A DNA stretch of 64,000 nucleotides from Burkholderia cepacia (lineage in GTDB: Bacteria > Pseudomonadota > Gammaproteobacteria > Burkholderiales > Burkholderiaceae), in contig NZ_CP073637.1 in NCBI RefSeq assembly GCF_029962485.1, positions 3,348,001 to 3,412,000 on the forward strand, in the 5' to 3' direction. The first letter of the stretch is position 1. Every line of letters starts with the position of its first letter. Shown here one piece after another: positions 44,226 through 51,927 of this stretch. The position numbers were made by a program, and so were the translations under genes. The notes below the pieces were generated by a model, which saw only the letters and a list, made by a program, of their open reading frames with translations, did not search any database and was not told the origin of the DNA.

Positions 44226-44555
44226 GTGAAAATCGATTCCACTCCGAACCCGAGCCCCTTGGCGCCGACCGGCAACGGCGCGTCCCGTGCGCAATCCGGC
44301 ACGGCCCAATCGTCCGCGCAGGCGGCCGACGCCGGATCGACCGGCGGCGACACGACCGTGAACCTGTCGGGTCTGTCCGGCCAGCTGCGTTCGGTATCCG
44401 CGTCGGGCGACGCCGATATCGACACCGGCCTTGTCCAGTCGATCAAGGACGCGCTGAACAACGGCACGTTGACGATCGACGCGAACAAGATTGCCGACGG
44501 CGTATTGAATACCGCCCGCGAGCTGCTGCAACAGCAGCGCCCGCAGGGTAACTAA
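44226..44555 (+). CDS. flgM: Anti-sigma-28 factor
   Basis: This 109-aa protein begins at a GTG (VKIDSTPNPSPLAPTGN, read as Met). The disordered N-terminal half (about residues 1-45) is Ser/Ala/Thr-rich and precedes the FliA-binding helices DIDTGLVQSIKDALNNGTLTI and ANKIADGVLNTARELLQQ. FlgM holds FliA inactive until the hook is finished, then is exported through the flagellum. A FliA promoter lies just upstream. The second palindromic element follows, separating it from flgN. Confidence 0.95.
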   Translation: MKIDSTPNPSPLAPTGNGASRAQSGTAQSSAQAADAGSTGGDTTVNLSGLSGQLRSVSASGDADIDTGLVQSIKDALNNGTLTIDANKIADGVLNTARELLQQQRPQGN

Positions 44556-44563
44556 GCCGGCCC

Positions 44564-44852
44564 AGGGCCTGCTTACGCTAATAACGGGCTTGCGCTGGCC
44601 ACCAGAAGGGCCGAGCGCAAGGATTGCGACGAAGCGAATACTCGACGTATTCGCAAGGAGTATGACGCAGCGATCGGCCCTTCTGGTGGCCAGCCCCACA
44701 AAGGATTTTTTCCAATCAGGGGAACGAGCCTTGCCGGCCGCATTGCGGCGTCGCGCGTCGCTTGTTTGGCTCGGCCAAACGGCGCTCCTTGCTTCTTGCA
44801 CTGCGGCCGGCAAGGCTCGTTCGCAAGCCCGTTATTAGCGTAAGCAGGCCCT
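44564..44852. repeat. Palindromic intergenic element, copy 2 (flgM-flgN gap)
   Basis: This 289-bp element has a perfect 31-bp terminal inverted repeat (44564-44594 with 44822-44852). Its architecture is the same as copy 1. The first domain stem is 44595-44614/44674-44693 (20 bp perfect, then one mismatch and 3 bp), and the second is 44722-44742/44802-44822 (21 bp perfect). The two inner hairpins GCGAATAC/GTATTCGC (44634-44654) and GTTTGGC/GCCAAAC (44764-44780) are identical in their stems to copy 1. Direct repeats beginning CGCAAGGA are at 44616-44637 and 44652-44673. Stem sequences differ from copy 1 but stay complementary. It starts 8 bp after the flgM stop and ends 61 bp before flgN. Confidence 0.9.
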
Positions 44853-44913
44853 AGCCGGCTCCACCGGTTTGCCGGCGCGCGCCACCGCGTACCGGCGCGA
44901 CGAGCATGACGCG

Positions 44914-45354
44914 ATGAGAGAAGAGCTGCTGGCCACGGTCAACGACGAACACGCGACGGTCGAGGCGTTCGCGTCCCTGCTCGTCTACGAGGAAAAGGCG
45001 CTGACGACGGCCGAGCCGCTCGAGATGCTGCCTGGCATCGTCGAAAAGAAAACCGCGCTGATCGACCGGCTCGCGCAGCTCGAACGCACGCGCGACACGC
45101 AGCTTTCCGCGCTCGGCTTTCCGGCCGGCAAGAAGGGCATGGACCAGGCCGCCGAGCGCGATGCACGCCTCGCCGGCCGCTGGCAGTTGCTGCAGCAGGC
45201 CGCCGAACGCGCGCGCCAGGCCAATGCGAACAACGGGATGCTGATCCGCATCCGGATGGACTACAACGAGCGCGCGCTCGCCGTGCTGCGCTCGGCTCCC
45301 GCGCCGACCGGCGTGTACGGCCCGGACGGGCGCGTCTCGGCGCTGACGCGCTGA
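44914..45354 (+). CDS. flgN: Flagellar export chaperone for FlgK and FlgL
   Basis: This 146-aa, largely helical protein has FlgN features: MREELLATVNDEHATVEAFASLLVYEEKAL with the amphipathic helix, then LPGIVEKKTALIDRLAQLERTRD, and a Lys/Arg/Gln-rich C-terminal helix. It keeps the hook-junction proteins FlgK and FlgL soluble until export. The ATG at 44914 gives the family length; only a weak ribosome-binding site precedes it. Adjacent to flgM as in many proteobacteria, it is probably cotranscribed with it through the palindromic element. Confidence 0.92.
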   Translation: MREELLATVNDEHATVEAFASLLVYEEKALTTAEPLEMLPGIVEKKTALIDRLAQLERTRDTQLSALGFPAGKKGMDQAAERDARLAGRWQLLQQAAERARQANANNGMLIRIRMDYNERALAVLRSAPAPTGVYGPDGRVSALTR

Positions 45355-45517
45355 CCGGCCGGCAGTACCGCCGATACCGTATCAACCGCCTCTCGCCGCC
45401 ATTCGCGGCACTTCACGTTTCGACAGACCGGGCCCGAGCCCGGCGCCCACGGTCCCTTCCGATACACGGCCGCGCAACCGCGCCGCCGTCTCGTCACAAC
45501 AATCAGAAGAGGGCCGC

Positions 45518-46873
45518 ATGTCTTGTTTCCGCATTCCGATGTCGAGCCGCATCGTCGCCGCTTCCGCTGTCGCGGCGCTGGCCGCCACGCTGACGCTCCC
45601 CGCCGCACACGCCGCCGGCCCCGCGCCGCTGCCCACGCCGACGGGCGACATGTCGCTGTCGCCGGCCGGCCCCGACGTCGCGCCGCCGGCCGCATCGAGC
45701 GCGCCTGGCGCGACGTCGCGCGCAGCGCGCCGCGGGTCCGATACCTACACGTACCTGCGTTGCTGGTACCGGATCGACGCGGATCCGCTGAAGCCGGCCG
45801 CGACCTACGAATGGGCGCGCGACCCCGCCGGTGGCGACTGGTATCGCGTGTCAGGCTACTGGTGGGCCGACGGCATCACGCAGTGGAAGAACATGTTCTA
45901 CAGCACGACGACGCAGGACACCCTTGCCGACGTGTGCCGCAAGACGCTGGCGGCGAAAGGCATCCGGTCCGACCTCACGCAGGCGGTCGCGGCCAACAAC
46001 GCGCTGTCGTTCAACTACACGGTGTGGACCATCGACGCCGCGCAACAGGACGCGCGCGTCAACAAGCTGATCGTGTTCGGCGACAGCCTGTCCGACACCC
46101 AGAACATGTTCAACGCGAGCCAGTGGAAGCTGCCTAACGGCACGAGCTGGCATGCGGGGCGCTTCAGCAACGGCCCGGTGTGGGCCGAATATCTCGCGAA
46201 CGCGCTGCGGCTGCCGTTCTACAACTGGGCGATCGGCGGTGCGGCGACCGACCAGCACCTCGTCGTGCCGGGCCTCGTGCAGCAGATCGACTCGTGGCGC
46301 GAATACATGGAGCGCGCCCCGGACTACCGGCCTGCCAACACGCTGTTCGCGGTGTTCGCGGGCGGCAACGATCTCGTGAACTACGGGCGCTCGCCCGAGC
46401 AGGCGGCGAATGCGGTGCGCGACAGCCTCGAGCGGCTCGCCGCGGCCGGCGCGACGCGGATCATGCTCGTCACGCTGCCGGACGTGTCACGCGCGCCGGT
46501 GTTCGCGACCCGCACCGACACGGCGAGCGTCGCCGCGCAGGTCAAGGACTACAACCGGCGCCTCGTCGACGCGGCCGCCGCGCTGCGCGATCGCTACGGC
46601 GCGACGCTGCGGCTCGAGGTGTTCGACGCCTACGCGCCGTTCGACGACCTGCTGAGCCACCCGGCCCGGTACGGCTTCGACGACGCGACGCGCGCCTGCC
46701 TCGACATCCCGAAGCCGTCGTCGCTCACCTACCTGAGCGCGCAGACGCCGCGGGCCGACTGCCGCGATCCGGCGCGCTTCGTGTTCTGGGACACGCTGCA
46801 CCCGACGACGCGCACGCACGCGTGGCTCGCCGAGCGGATCGCACCGTTCGTGCGCGCGCGCCTGCTGAACTGA
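45518..46873 (+). CDS. Secreted SGNH/GDSL lipase, thermolabile-hemolysin/lecithinase-like
   Basis: This 451-aa exported hydrolase has a signal peptide (MSSRIVAASAVAALAATLTLPAAHA core, cleaved near residue 32) and a Pro-rich linker. An extra N-terminal domain (about 75-155, YTYLRCWYRID ... WKNMFYSTTTQDTL) is like that of Vibrio thermolabile hemolysin. The GDSL catalytic domain has block I FGDSLSDTQN (nucleophile Ser), the Gly in block II, block III AGGND and block V DTLHPT (Asp/His). Such enzymes act as phospholipase A or acyltransferase. It sits just after flgN; no functional tie to flagella is visible beyond position. Confidence 0.88.
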   Translation: MSCFRIPMSSRIVAASAVAALAATLTLPAAHAAGPAPLPTPTGDMSLSPAGPDVAPPAASSAPGATSRAARRGSDTYTYLRCWYRIDADPLKPAATYEWARDPAGGDWYRVSGYWWADGITQWKNMFYSTTTQDTLADVCRKTLAAKGIRSDLTQAVAANNALSFNYTVWTIDAAQQDARVNKLIVFGDSLSDTQNMFNASQWKLPNGTSWHAGRFSNGPVWAEYLANALRLPFYNWAIGGAATDQHLVVPGLVQQIDSWREYMERAPDYRPANTLFAVFAGGNDLVNYGRSPEQAANAVRDSLERLAAAGATRIMLVTLPDVSRAPVFATRTDTASVAAQVKDYNRRLVDAAAALRDRYGATLRLEVFDAYAPFDDLLSHPARYGFDDATRACLDIPKPSSLTYLSAQTPRADCRDPARFVFWDTLHPTTRTHAWLAERIAPFVRARLLN

Positions 46874-46892
46874 TCGCTGCGGGCGGCGGCGC

Positions 46893-48743
46893 TTACAGCA
46901 GCGGACACGCAGTAACCTGCGTGCCGCGTTCCACGCACAGCCGCTCGTAGTCGCGCAGGTATGCACGCTCGTCGTCGTCGAGCAGGTCGAGATCGATCAG
47001 GTCCCAGTCGTAGCCAACCGCCACGATGTTCTCGAACCTCACCGTGTCCGGCTGCGTTTCGTCGGTCCGGATGATCACGATGTTCTCGATCCGCACGCCG
47101 CCCTTGCCCGCCAGATAGATGCCCGGCTCGACCGAAATCACCGCATTCGGCACCAGCCCGTATTTCGCGCCCGGCGCGAACCGCACGCCACCCTCGTGCA
47201 CGTGAATCCCGACGCCGTGCCCGGTGCCGTGGCCGAAATCGTGGCCGTGGTCGCGGCACACCTGCCGCACGAGCGCGTCGACGTCGGCGCCTGTCGCCGT
47301 GCTCGGGAAGCGCGTGACGAGCCCCTTGATGCAGGCCTTCAGCGCGACCGTGTAGATCTCGCGCTGCCAGGGTTGCGCAACCGTGTCCGGATGCGTGCGG
47401 CGCAGCACGACGCGCGTGCAGTCCGTCGCGAAGCCGGCTTCGTAATAAGCGCCGCTGTCGAGCAGCACGAGCTCGCCTTCCGTCAGCTCGACGCCGGCGC
47501 TTGCCGCCGTGTAATGCGCGAACGCGCTGTTCGCGCCATTCGCCGCGATCGACGGAAACGTCAGCGCGACGGCCGAACGCGCGCCGTACGCGTCGTTGAT
47601 CGTGCGTGCGAGGTCGTATTCGGTGTGGCGGGCGCCCGGCTCGCCGGTCTTCGCCCAGCGCATCGTCTCGGCGATCGCCGCCGAGCTGCGCGCGAACGCG
47701 TCGCGGAACCGGTCGAGCACCGCCGGCGTCTTGCTCGCCCGCATCGCCTCGACCGGGTTGAAATCGGCATGCCGCGCGTGCGGCCACACGCGGCTCACCG
47801 CATCGACGAGCGCGCAGTTCACCGATTCGAAGCCGTAGCACACGTGCTCGACCGCGAACTGCGCGAGAAAACGCTCGAGCGCCGCCACATCGCGGCGGAT
47901 CACGTTCAGCGCCGGATACGAATCGAGCGCGACCTCGCAGCCGTCGCAGCCTTCCGGCAGGAACAGCGCGACCTGACCGCCGACCGCGAACAGGAAGCCG
48001 AGGTGCGACGACGCATTCGGGATGTGATAACCGCGGCTGTTCAGCAGATACGCGAGATCGTCCGACGCGCACGAGAAGAACGCGGTCTTGCCGTCGGCCG
48101 CGCCAGTGTGCGCGGCGAGCTGGCGATTCAGCGTGTCGAGGTTCTGCGCGACGCTCAGGCCGGTCATCGCTTCCGGCACCTCGAAGATCGGCCGCTCGAC
48201 GTTCCAGCCCGGCAGCGCGATCGCACGGTCGATCTCGCGATCGGCGAGGCTCGTCCAGTCGAGCGACGCGGCCTGCGTCTGCGCGAGCAGCCGGTCGCGC
48301 TGCGCGACGCTGATCCGCAGCGCGTCGTAGCCGACCCGTGCGAGCCGGCTCGCATGCGCAACCAGCCAGTCGGCCATCGCCTGCCAGATCGTCACGTTCA
48401 TCCCGAGCTTCTCGATATGCACGCGCGCCGGATCGCACTGCTGCTCGGCCTGCAGATGATAACGGCCATCGACGAACAGCACGAACGGCGGCACGCCGAG
48501 CGCCTGCGCGGTCGCCGCGCTCAGGAAGATCCCGCAGCCGGCCGACCCGTCGAAACCCGACAGCGCGTAGCGCGGGTTGTTGCTGCGCGGCAGGTACTCG
48601 GTCACGTATTCGTCCTGCGACGTGACGATCACCGCGTCGAGGCGTGCCGCGTCGAGCAGGCGCGACAGGCCGGCCTGCGTGTCGGCGACGGACGCGTCGT
48701 ACTGGGGAAGGCCGGAGAAGCTGTATTTCAGTCGATCGATCAT
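46893..48743 (-). CDS. M24-family Xaa-Pro aminopeptidase (AMPP-like)
   Basis: This 616-aa cytosolic metallopeptidase has two creatinase-type N-terminal domains (from about residues 8 and 165) and a C-terminal pita-bread catalytic domain (about 310-540). Metal ligands are visible in LLDSGAYYEAGFATDCTR (the two Asp), HGTGHGVG (His) and SVEPGIY and RIENIV (Glu). It removes an N-terminal residue preceding proline. The ATG at 48743 is chosen by family N-terminus (MIDRLKYSFSGLPQYD); another ATG lies six codons upstream. A promoter (48929-48957) and a palindrome lie upstream, shared with a divergent XRE regulator. Confidence 0.9.
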   Translation of the reverse strand: MIDRLKYSFSGLPQYDASVADTQAGLSRLLDAARLDAVIVTSQDEYVTEYLPRSNNPRYALSGFDGSAGCGIFLSAATAQALGVPPFVLFVDGRYHLQAEQQCDPARVHIEKLGMNVTIWQAMADWLVAHASRLARVGYDALRISVAQRDRLLAQTQAASLDWTSLADREIDRAIALPGWNVERPIFEVPEAMTGLSVAQNLDTLNRQLAAHTGAADGKTAFFSCASDDLAYLLNSRGYHIPNASSHLGFLFAVGGQVALFLPEGCDGCEVALDSYPALNVIRRDVAALERFLAQFAVEHVCYGFESVNCALVDAVSRVWPHARHADFNPVEAMRASKTPAVLDRFRDAFARSSAAIAETMRWAKTGEPGARHTEYDLARTINDAYGARSAVALTFPSIAANGANSAFAHYTAASAGVELTEGELVLLDSGAYYEAGFATDCTRVVLRRTHPDTVAQPWQREIYTVALKACIKGLVTRFPSTATGADVDALVRQVCRDHGHDFGHGTGHGVGIHVHEGGVRFAPGAKYGLVPNAVISVEPGIYLAGKGGVRIENIVIIRTDETQPDTVRFENIVAVGYDWDLIDLDLLDDDERAYLRDYERLCVERGTQVTACPLL

Positions 48744-48928
48744 CGTGTGCCCGTTATTCATTGTTGTCGGCGGCCGGCGGCGTGACGCGGCATGGCGCAT
48801 GCCGCAAACGACACGCCGCCGTGGCGCGGATCACGCACGGCCCGGCGCGCAGCCGGCCCGCGGTGCCGTTCCGGCGGCAGGTCTTCGGGGAATTTTTGTC
48901 TCACTTAACTTTGTTTGATGCGCGACAG

Positions 48929-48957
48929 AATCTAGAGCACGCCGAAATTGAGGTCAA
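48929..48957 (-). promoter_or_regulatory. Sigma-70 promoter for the M24 peptidase
   Basis: On the minus strand TTGACC (48952-48957) and TAGATT (48929-48934) are separated by the ideal 17 bp. It lies in a locally A/T-rich stretch about 190 bp upstream of the peptidase start. Confidence 0.6.
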
Positions 48958-48963
48958 GCTAAA

Positions 48964-48982
48964 ATTTTCGTAGGACTAAAAT
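48964..48982. promoter_or_regulatory. 19-bp palindrome, probable operator of the XRE/cupin regulator
   Basis: The site follows the symmetric pattern ATTTTNGTNNNACNAAAAT with every fixed base matching. It ends six bases from the -35 box of the minus-strand promoter. Its position between the divergent regulator and peptidase genes suggests it is the regulator binding site. Confidence 0.55.
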
Positions 48983-49158
48983 CGGCGTGACGGCCGCGGA
49001 TCCCGGCACAACGCGAATTCGCCCGGCTGCACTGCGCGGTACAATGCGCCGGCATCGCCGTCCCGACGGCCGTGCTTCGTGCGATGCGCGGAAAGCAAGT
49101 CCCGGCGACTGCACCGCCTCTCCGCTCGCCTCCCGACTCGTTGCCACGAAAGAGATTC

Positions 49159-49941
49159 ATGGATTCAGACATCATGCGTATCGGCCTGCGCATTCGCCGC
49201 CTGCGCCGGGAAGCGAAGAAGACGCTGCTGGAAGTCGCGACCGAAGCGAAGTTGTCGGTCGGGTTCCTGTCGCAGGTCGAGCGGCATCTCACCGGCATCT
49301 CGCTGTCTTCGCTCGTCAACGTCGCCAAGGCGCTCGACGTCCCGCTCGGCGCGCTGATCGACCAGCCGCGCCAGGCGCAGCCCGATTCGCACGAAGGCAG
49401 CCGCAAGCCGTACGCGCTCGACGCCACGTCGCAGTGGTACGAGCGGCTCTCCACCACCTTCGACGGCAGCCAGGTCAACGCGCTCAAGGTGCGGATGATG
49501 GAAGGCTACCGTTCGGAATGGGTGTCACATGGCGGCGACGAGTTCGTGTATGTGCTGGCCGGCCGCATCTGCTACACGGTCGGCAAGAAGGTCTATCCGC
49601 TGGCGCCCGGTGATTCGCTGCACTTCGACGCACGCAAGCGGCATCGCGTCGCGAACGTCGGCGACGGGCCGGCCGAGCTGATCGCGGTCGGCACGCTGCC
49701 GCTGTTCGACGACAGATGCGCCGAACTGGTGTCGGCGACGATGGAAATCAGACCACCGACGCCCGGCGAGCCGCGCGTGAGCCGCCGCGCCGCGCCGGCC
49801 TCCAAACGCAGCGACCGCGACGCCGAGGCAGCCCGGCCGGCCAAGGCCGGCGCCGCGGAAAAGAAGGCGTCGGCGAAACCGCGCGCGTCCACCGGCAAAC
49901 GCCCGGCGGCCGCCACCCCGGCGCGCAAGAAGAAGTCGTAA
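49159..49941 (+). CDS. XRE/cupin transcriptional regulator with Lys/Ala-rich C-terminal tail
   Basis: This 260-aa protein has an N-terminal HTH (about residues 8-62, LRIRRLRREAKKTLLEVATEAKL) and a cupin_2 domain (about 105-185, HGGDEFVYVLAGRICYTVG ... GDSLHFDARKRHRV). A final tail of about 55 residues is rich in Lys, Ala, Pro and Arg (AEKKASAKPRAS, ATPARKKKS) and resembles histone H1-like bacterial proteins. Typical XRE-cupin regulators (PuuR, SutR) end near residue 190-200, so the tail is extra. It is divergent from the M24 aminopeptidase and probably regulates it and itself. The ligand is unknown. Confidence 0.88.
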   Translation: MDSDIMRIGLRIRRLRREAKKTLLEVATEAKLSVGFLSQVERHLTGISLSSLVNVAKALDVPLGALIDQPRQAQPDSHEGSRKPYALDATSQWYERLSTTFDGSQVNALKVRMMEGYRSEWVSHGGDEFVYVLAGRICYTVGKKVYPLAPGDSLHFDARKRHRVANVGDGPAELIAVGTLPLFDDRCAELVSATMEIRPPTPGEPRVSRRAAPASKRSDRDAEAARPAKAGAAEKKASAKPRASTGKRPAAATPARKKKS

Positions 49942-49975
49942 CGGCCGCGAACGCGCGCCGCCCTGTTCTTCGCCC

Positions 49976-51217
49976 CTACTCGTCGATCTCGAGCGCTTGC
50001 GCGACGGCCCGGATCCGCGCGCGATGCACGGCATCCTTGATCTTCTCCGCGTCGTTGCCGATGCCGCGCGCGATCGCGCCGGCATCGACGCTACGCGCGG
50101 CCGCGAGCGCGACGCGCAGCCGCTCGGCCTGCGGATACGGTTGCGCATCGAGCCCGAGCCGACCGCGCGCATCCGATTCGCACGCCTGCAGCATCTCGGC
50201 GAAACGCGCCGGCTTGCGCAGCGCATCGCTGCGCTCGAACAAGCGCACCAGCGCGGCCGCGCCCATCTCCATCACGCGATGCAGGTTGCCGTGCTCGCGC
50301 GCGACCACGAGCGCAAGATCGCGGCATTCGTTCGGCACACGCAGCCGCTCGCACAACGGCTTGAGCAGGTCGACGCTGCGGCCTTCGTGGCCGACGTGGC
50401 GCGGCAGCACGTCCGCGGGCGTCGTCGCCTTGCCGAGATCGTGCGTGAGCGCCGCGAAGCGCACCGGCAGCGAATAGCGCTGCTTCGCCGCGTAGTCGAC
50501 GACCATCATCACGTGCACGCCGGTATCGACTTCCGGGTGATAGTCGGCGCGCTGCGGCACGCCCCACAGCGCGTCGACCTCGGGCAGGATGCGCGCGAGC
50601 GCGCCGCACTCGCGCAGCACCGCGAACATCCGCGAAGGCTTCGCCTCCATCAGCCCGCGCGCGATTTCCTGCCACACGCGCTCGGGCACCAGCGCGTCCA
50701 CCTCGCCCGCGTCGACCATCCGCCGCATCAGCGCGAGCGTTTCATCCGCCACCGTGAAATCGGCAAACCGCGCGGCGAAGCGCGCAATCCGCAGGATCCG
50801 CACGGGATCCTCGACGAACGCGTCGCTCACGTGCCGGAACACGCGCGCGCGCAGGTCGGCCTGGCCGTCGAACGGATCGATCACGGGCCCGACCAGCGCA
50901 CCCTCCGGGCTCACCTCGCGCGCCATCGCGTTGACCGTCAGGTCGCGCCGCGCGAGATCCTCGTCGAGCGTCACGTCCGGCGCGTAATAGAACTGGAAGC
51001 CGTGATAGCCGGCCGCCGTCTTGCGCTCGGTGCGCGCCAGCGCGTACTCCTCCTGCGTCCGCGGATGCAGGAACACCGGGAAATCCTTGCCGACCGGCCG
51101 GAAGCCCTGCGCGGCCATCTGCTCGGGCGTCGCGCCGACCACCACGTAGTCGCGGTCCTGCACGGGCACGCCGAGCAATTCGTCGCGGATCGCTCCGCCT
51201 ACCGCGTAAATGTTCAT
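49976..51217 (-). CDS. cca: Multifunctional CCA tRNA nucleotidyltransferase / 2'3'-cyclic phosphodiesterase / phosphatase
   Basis: This 413-aa class-II Cca adds or repairs the CCA end of tRNA. The N-terminus MNIYAVGGAIRDELLG holds the nucleotidyltransferase GG motif. RDYVVVG supplies DxD-type metal ligands, and RRDLTVNAMA is the neck motif, followed by EDPVRILRIARFAARF. A C-terminal HD domain (about 225-330, HVMMVVDYAAK and LTHDLGKATTP) gives the phosphodiesterase/phosphatase activity. It overlaps the upstream GST gene by four bases, so the two are cotranscribed. Confidence 0.96.
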   Translation of the reverse strand: MNIYAVGGAIRDELLGVPVQDRDYVVVGATPEQMAAQGFRPVGKDFPVFLHPRTQEEYALARTERKTAAGYHGFQFYYAPDVTLDEDLARRDLTVNAMAREVSPEGALVGPVIDPFDGQADLRARVFRHVSDAFVEDPVRILRIARFAARFADFTVADETLALMRRMVDAGEVDALVPERVWQEIARGLMEAKPSRMFAVLRECGALARILPEVDALWGVPQRADYHPEVDTGVHVMMVVDYAAKQRYSLPVRFAALTHDLGKATTPADVLPRHVGHEGRSVDLLKPLCERLRVPNECRDLALVVAREHGNLHRVMEMGAAALVRLFERSDALRKPARFAEMLQACESDARGRLGLDAQPYPQAERLRVALAAARSVDAGAIARGIGNDAEKIKDAVHRARIRAVAQALEIDE

Positions 51218-51861
51218 GGCGTGGGCTCGTATTCGGCGATCACGTTCGTTTCGCGGCGCGCGGCGTCGATCCAGCGCTGTACGGCCGGCAGCGCCGTCAC
51301 GCGCGCCGCATAGCCGGCCGCGTCCGGCGACAGGCCCGGCTCATACGTGTTGAAGCGCATCACGACGGGCGCGTACATCGCATCGGCAATCCCGAATTCG
51401 CCGAACAGGAACGGCCCGCCCGACGCCTCGAGACATGCGCTCCACAGCGCATCGATGCGTGCGACGTCGGCGAGCGCGTCCGGCGTCGCGCCGCGCCCCG
51501 GCATCGACGCGCGCACGTTCATGCCCATCTGCGTGCGCAGCGCCGCGAAGCCCGAGTGCATCTCGGCCGACACGCAGCGTGCATGCGCCCGCTCCAGCGG
51601 ATCGGCCGGCCACATCGGGAACTGCGGATAGCGCTCGGCGAGCGTCTCGGCGATCGCGAGCGAATCCCAGATCGCGACGCCGTGGTCGTCGATCAGGCAC
51701 GGCACCTTGCCGGTCGGCGAGTATTCGCGGATGCGCGCGGCCGTGTCGTCGCGGCGCAGCTCGACCGCGATCTCGTCGAACGGGATGCCGAAATGCGCGA
51801 GCAGCAACCAGGGCCGCATCGACCACGACGAGTAATTCTTGTCACCAATGACGAGTTTCAT
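51214..51861 (-). CDS. Glutathione S-transferase family protein
   Basis: This 215-aa protein has an N-terminal thioredoxin-like GST domain (MKLVIGDKNYSSWSMRPWLLLAHFGIPF, with the catalytic Ser region near residues 11-14, and TGKVPCLIDD with cis-Pro). The helical C-terminal domain runs from about 90 to 210. It is probably cytosolic and conjugates or reduces electrophiles with glutathione; the substrate is unknown. The start at 51861 fits the family; the upstream frame is not needed. Its stop overlaps cca (ATGA). Confidence 0.9.
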   Translation of the reverse strand: MKLVIGDKNYSSWSMRPWLLLAHFGIPFDEIAVELRRDDTAARIREYSPTGKVPCLIDDHGVAIWDSLAIAETLAERYPQFPMWPADPLERAHARCVSAEMHSGFAALRTQMGMNVRASMPGRGATPDALADVARIDALWSACLEASGGPFLFGEFGIADAMYAPVVMRFNTYEPGLSPDAAGYAARVTALPAVQRWIDAARRETNVIAEYEPTP

Positions 51862-51927
51862 GACGGGGTTCCGGACAACGCGAAAAGGGGAAGGAAAGGG
51901 GCCGGACGACGGCAACCCGCGCGGGCG

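Larger units (their letters stand above)
48744..49158. other. Divergent regulatory region between M24 peptidase and XRE/cupin gene
   Basis: These 415 bp hold no gene. The stretch 48890-48990 is strongly A/T-rich and contains a sigma-70-like minus-strand promoter and an adjacent 19-bp palindrome, listed separately. The remainder next to each gene shows nothing recognised. Confidence 0.55.

Noticed and set aside
35837..44852. Palindromic elements as retron msr-msd or RAYT-type REP elements
   Set aside because: No reverse transcriptase or Y1-type transposase gene is present anywhere in the window, and the length and multi-stem layout do not match REP/BIME units. A distant helper gene cannot be excluded.
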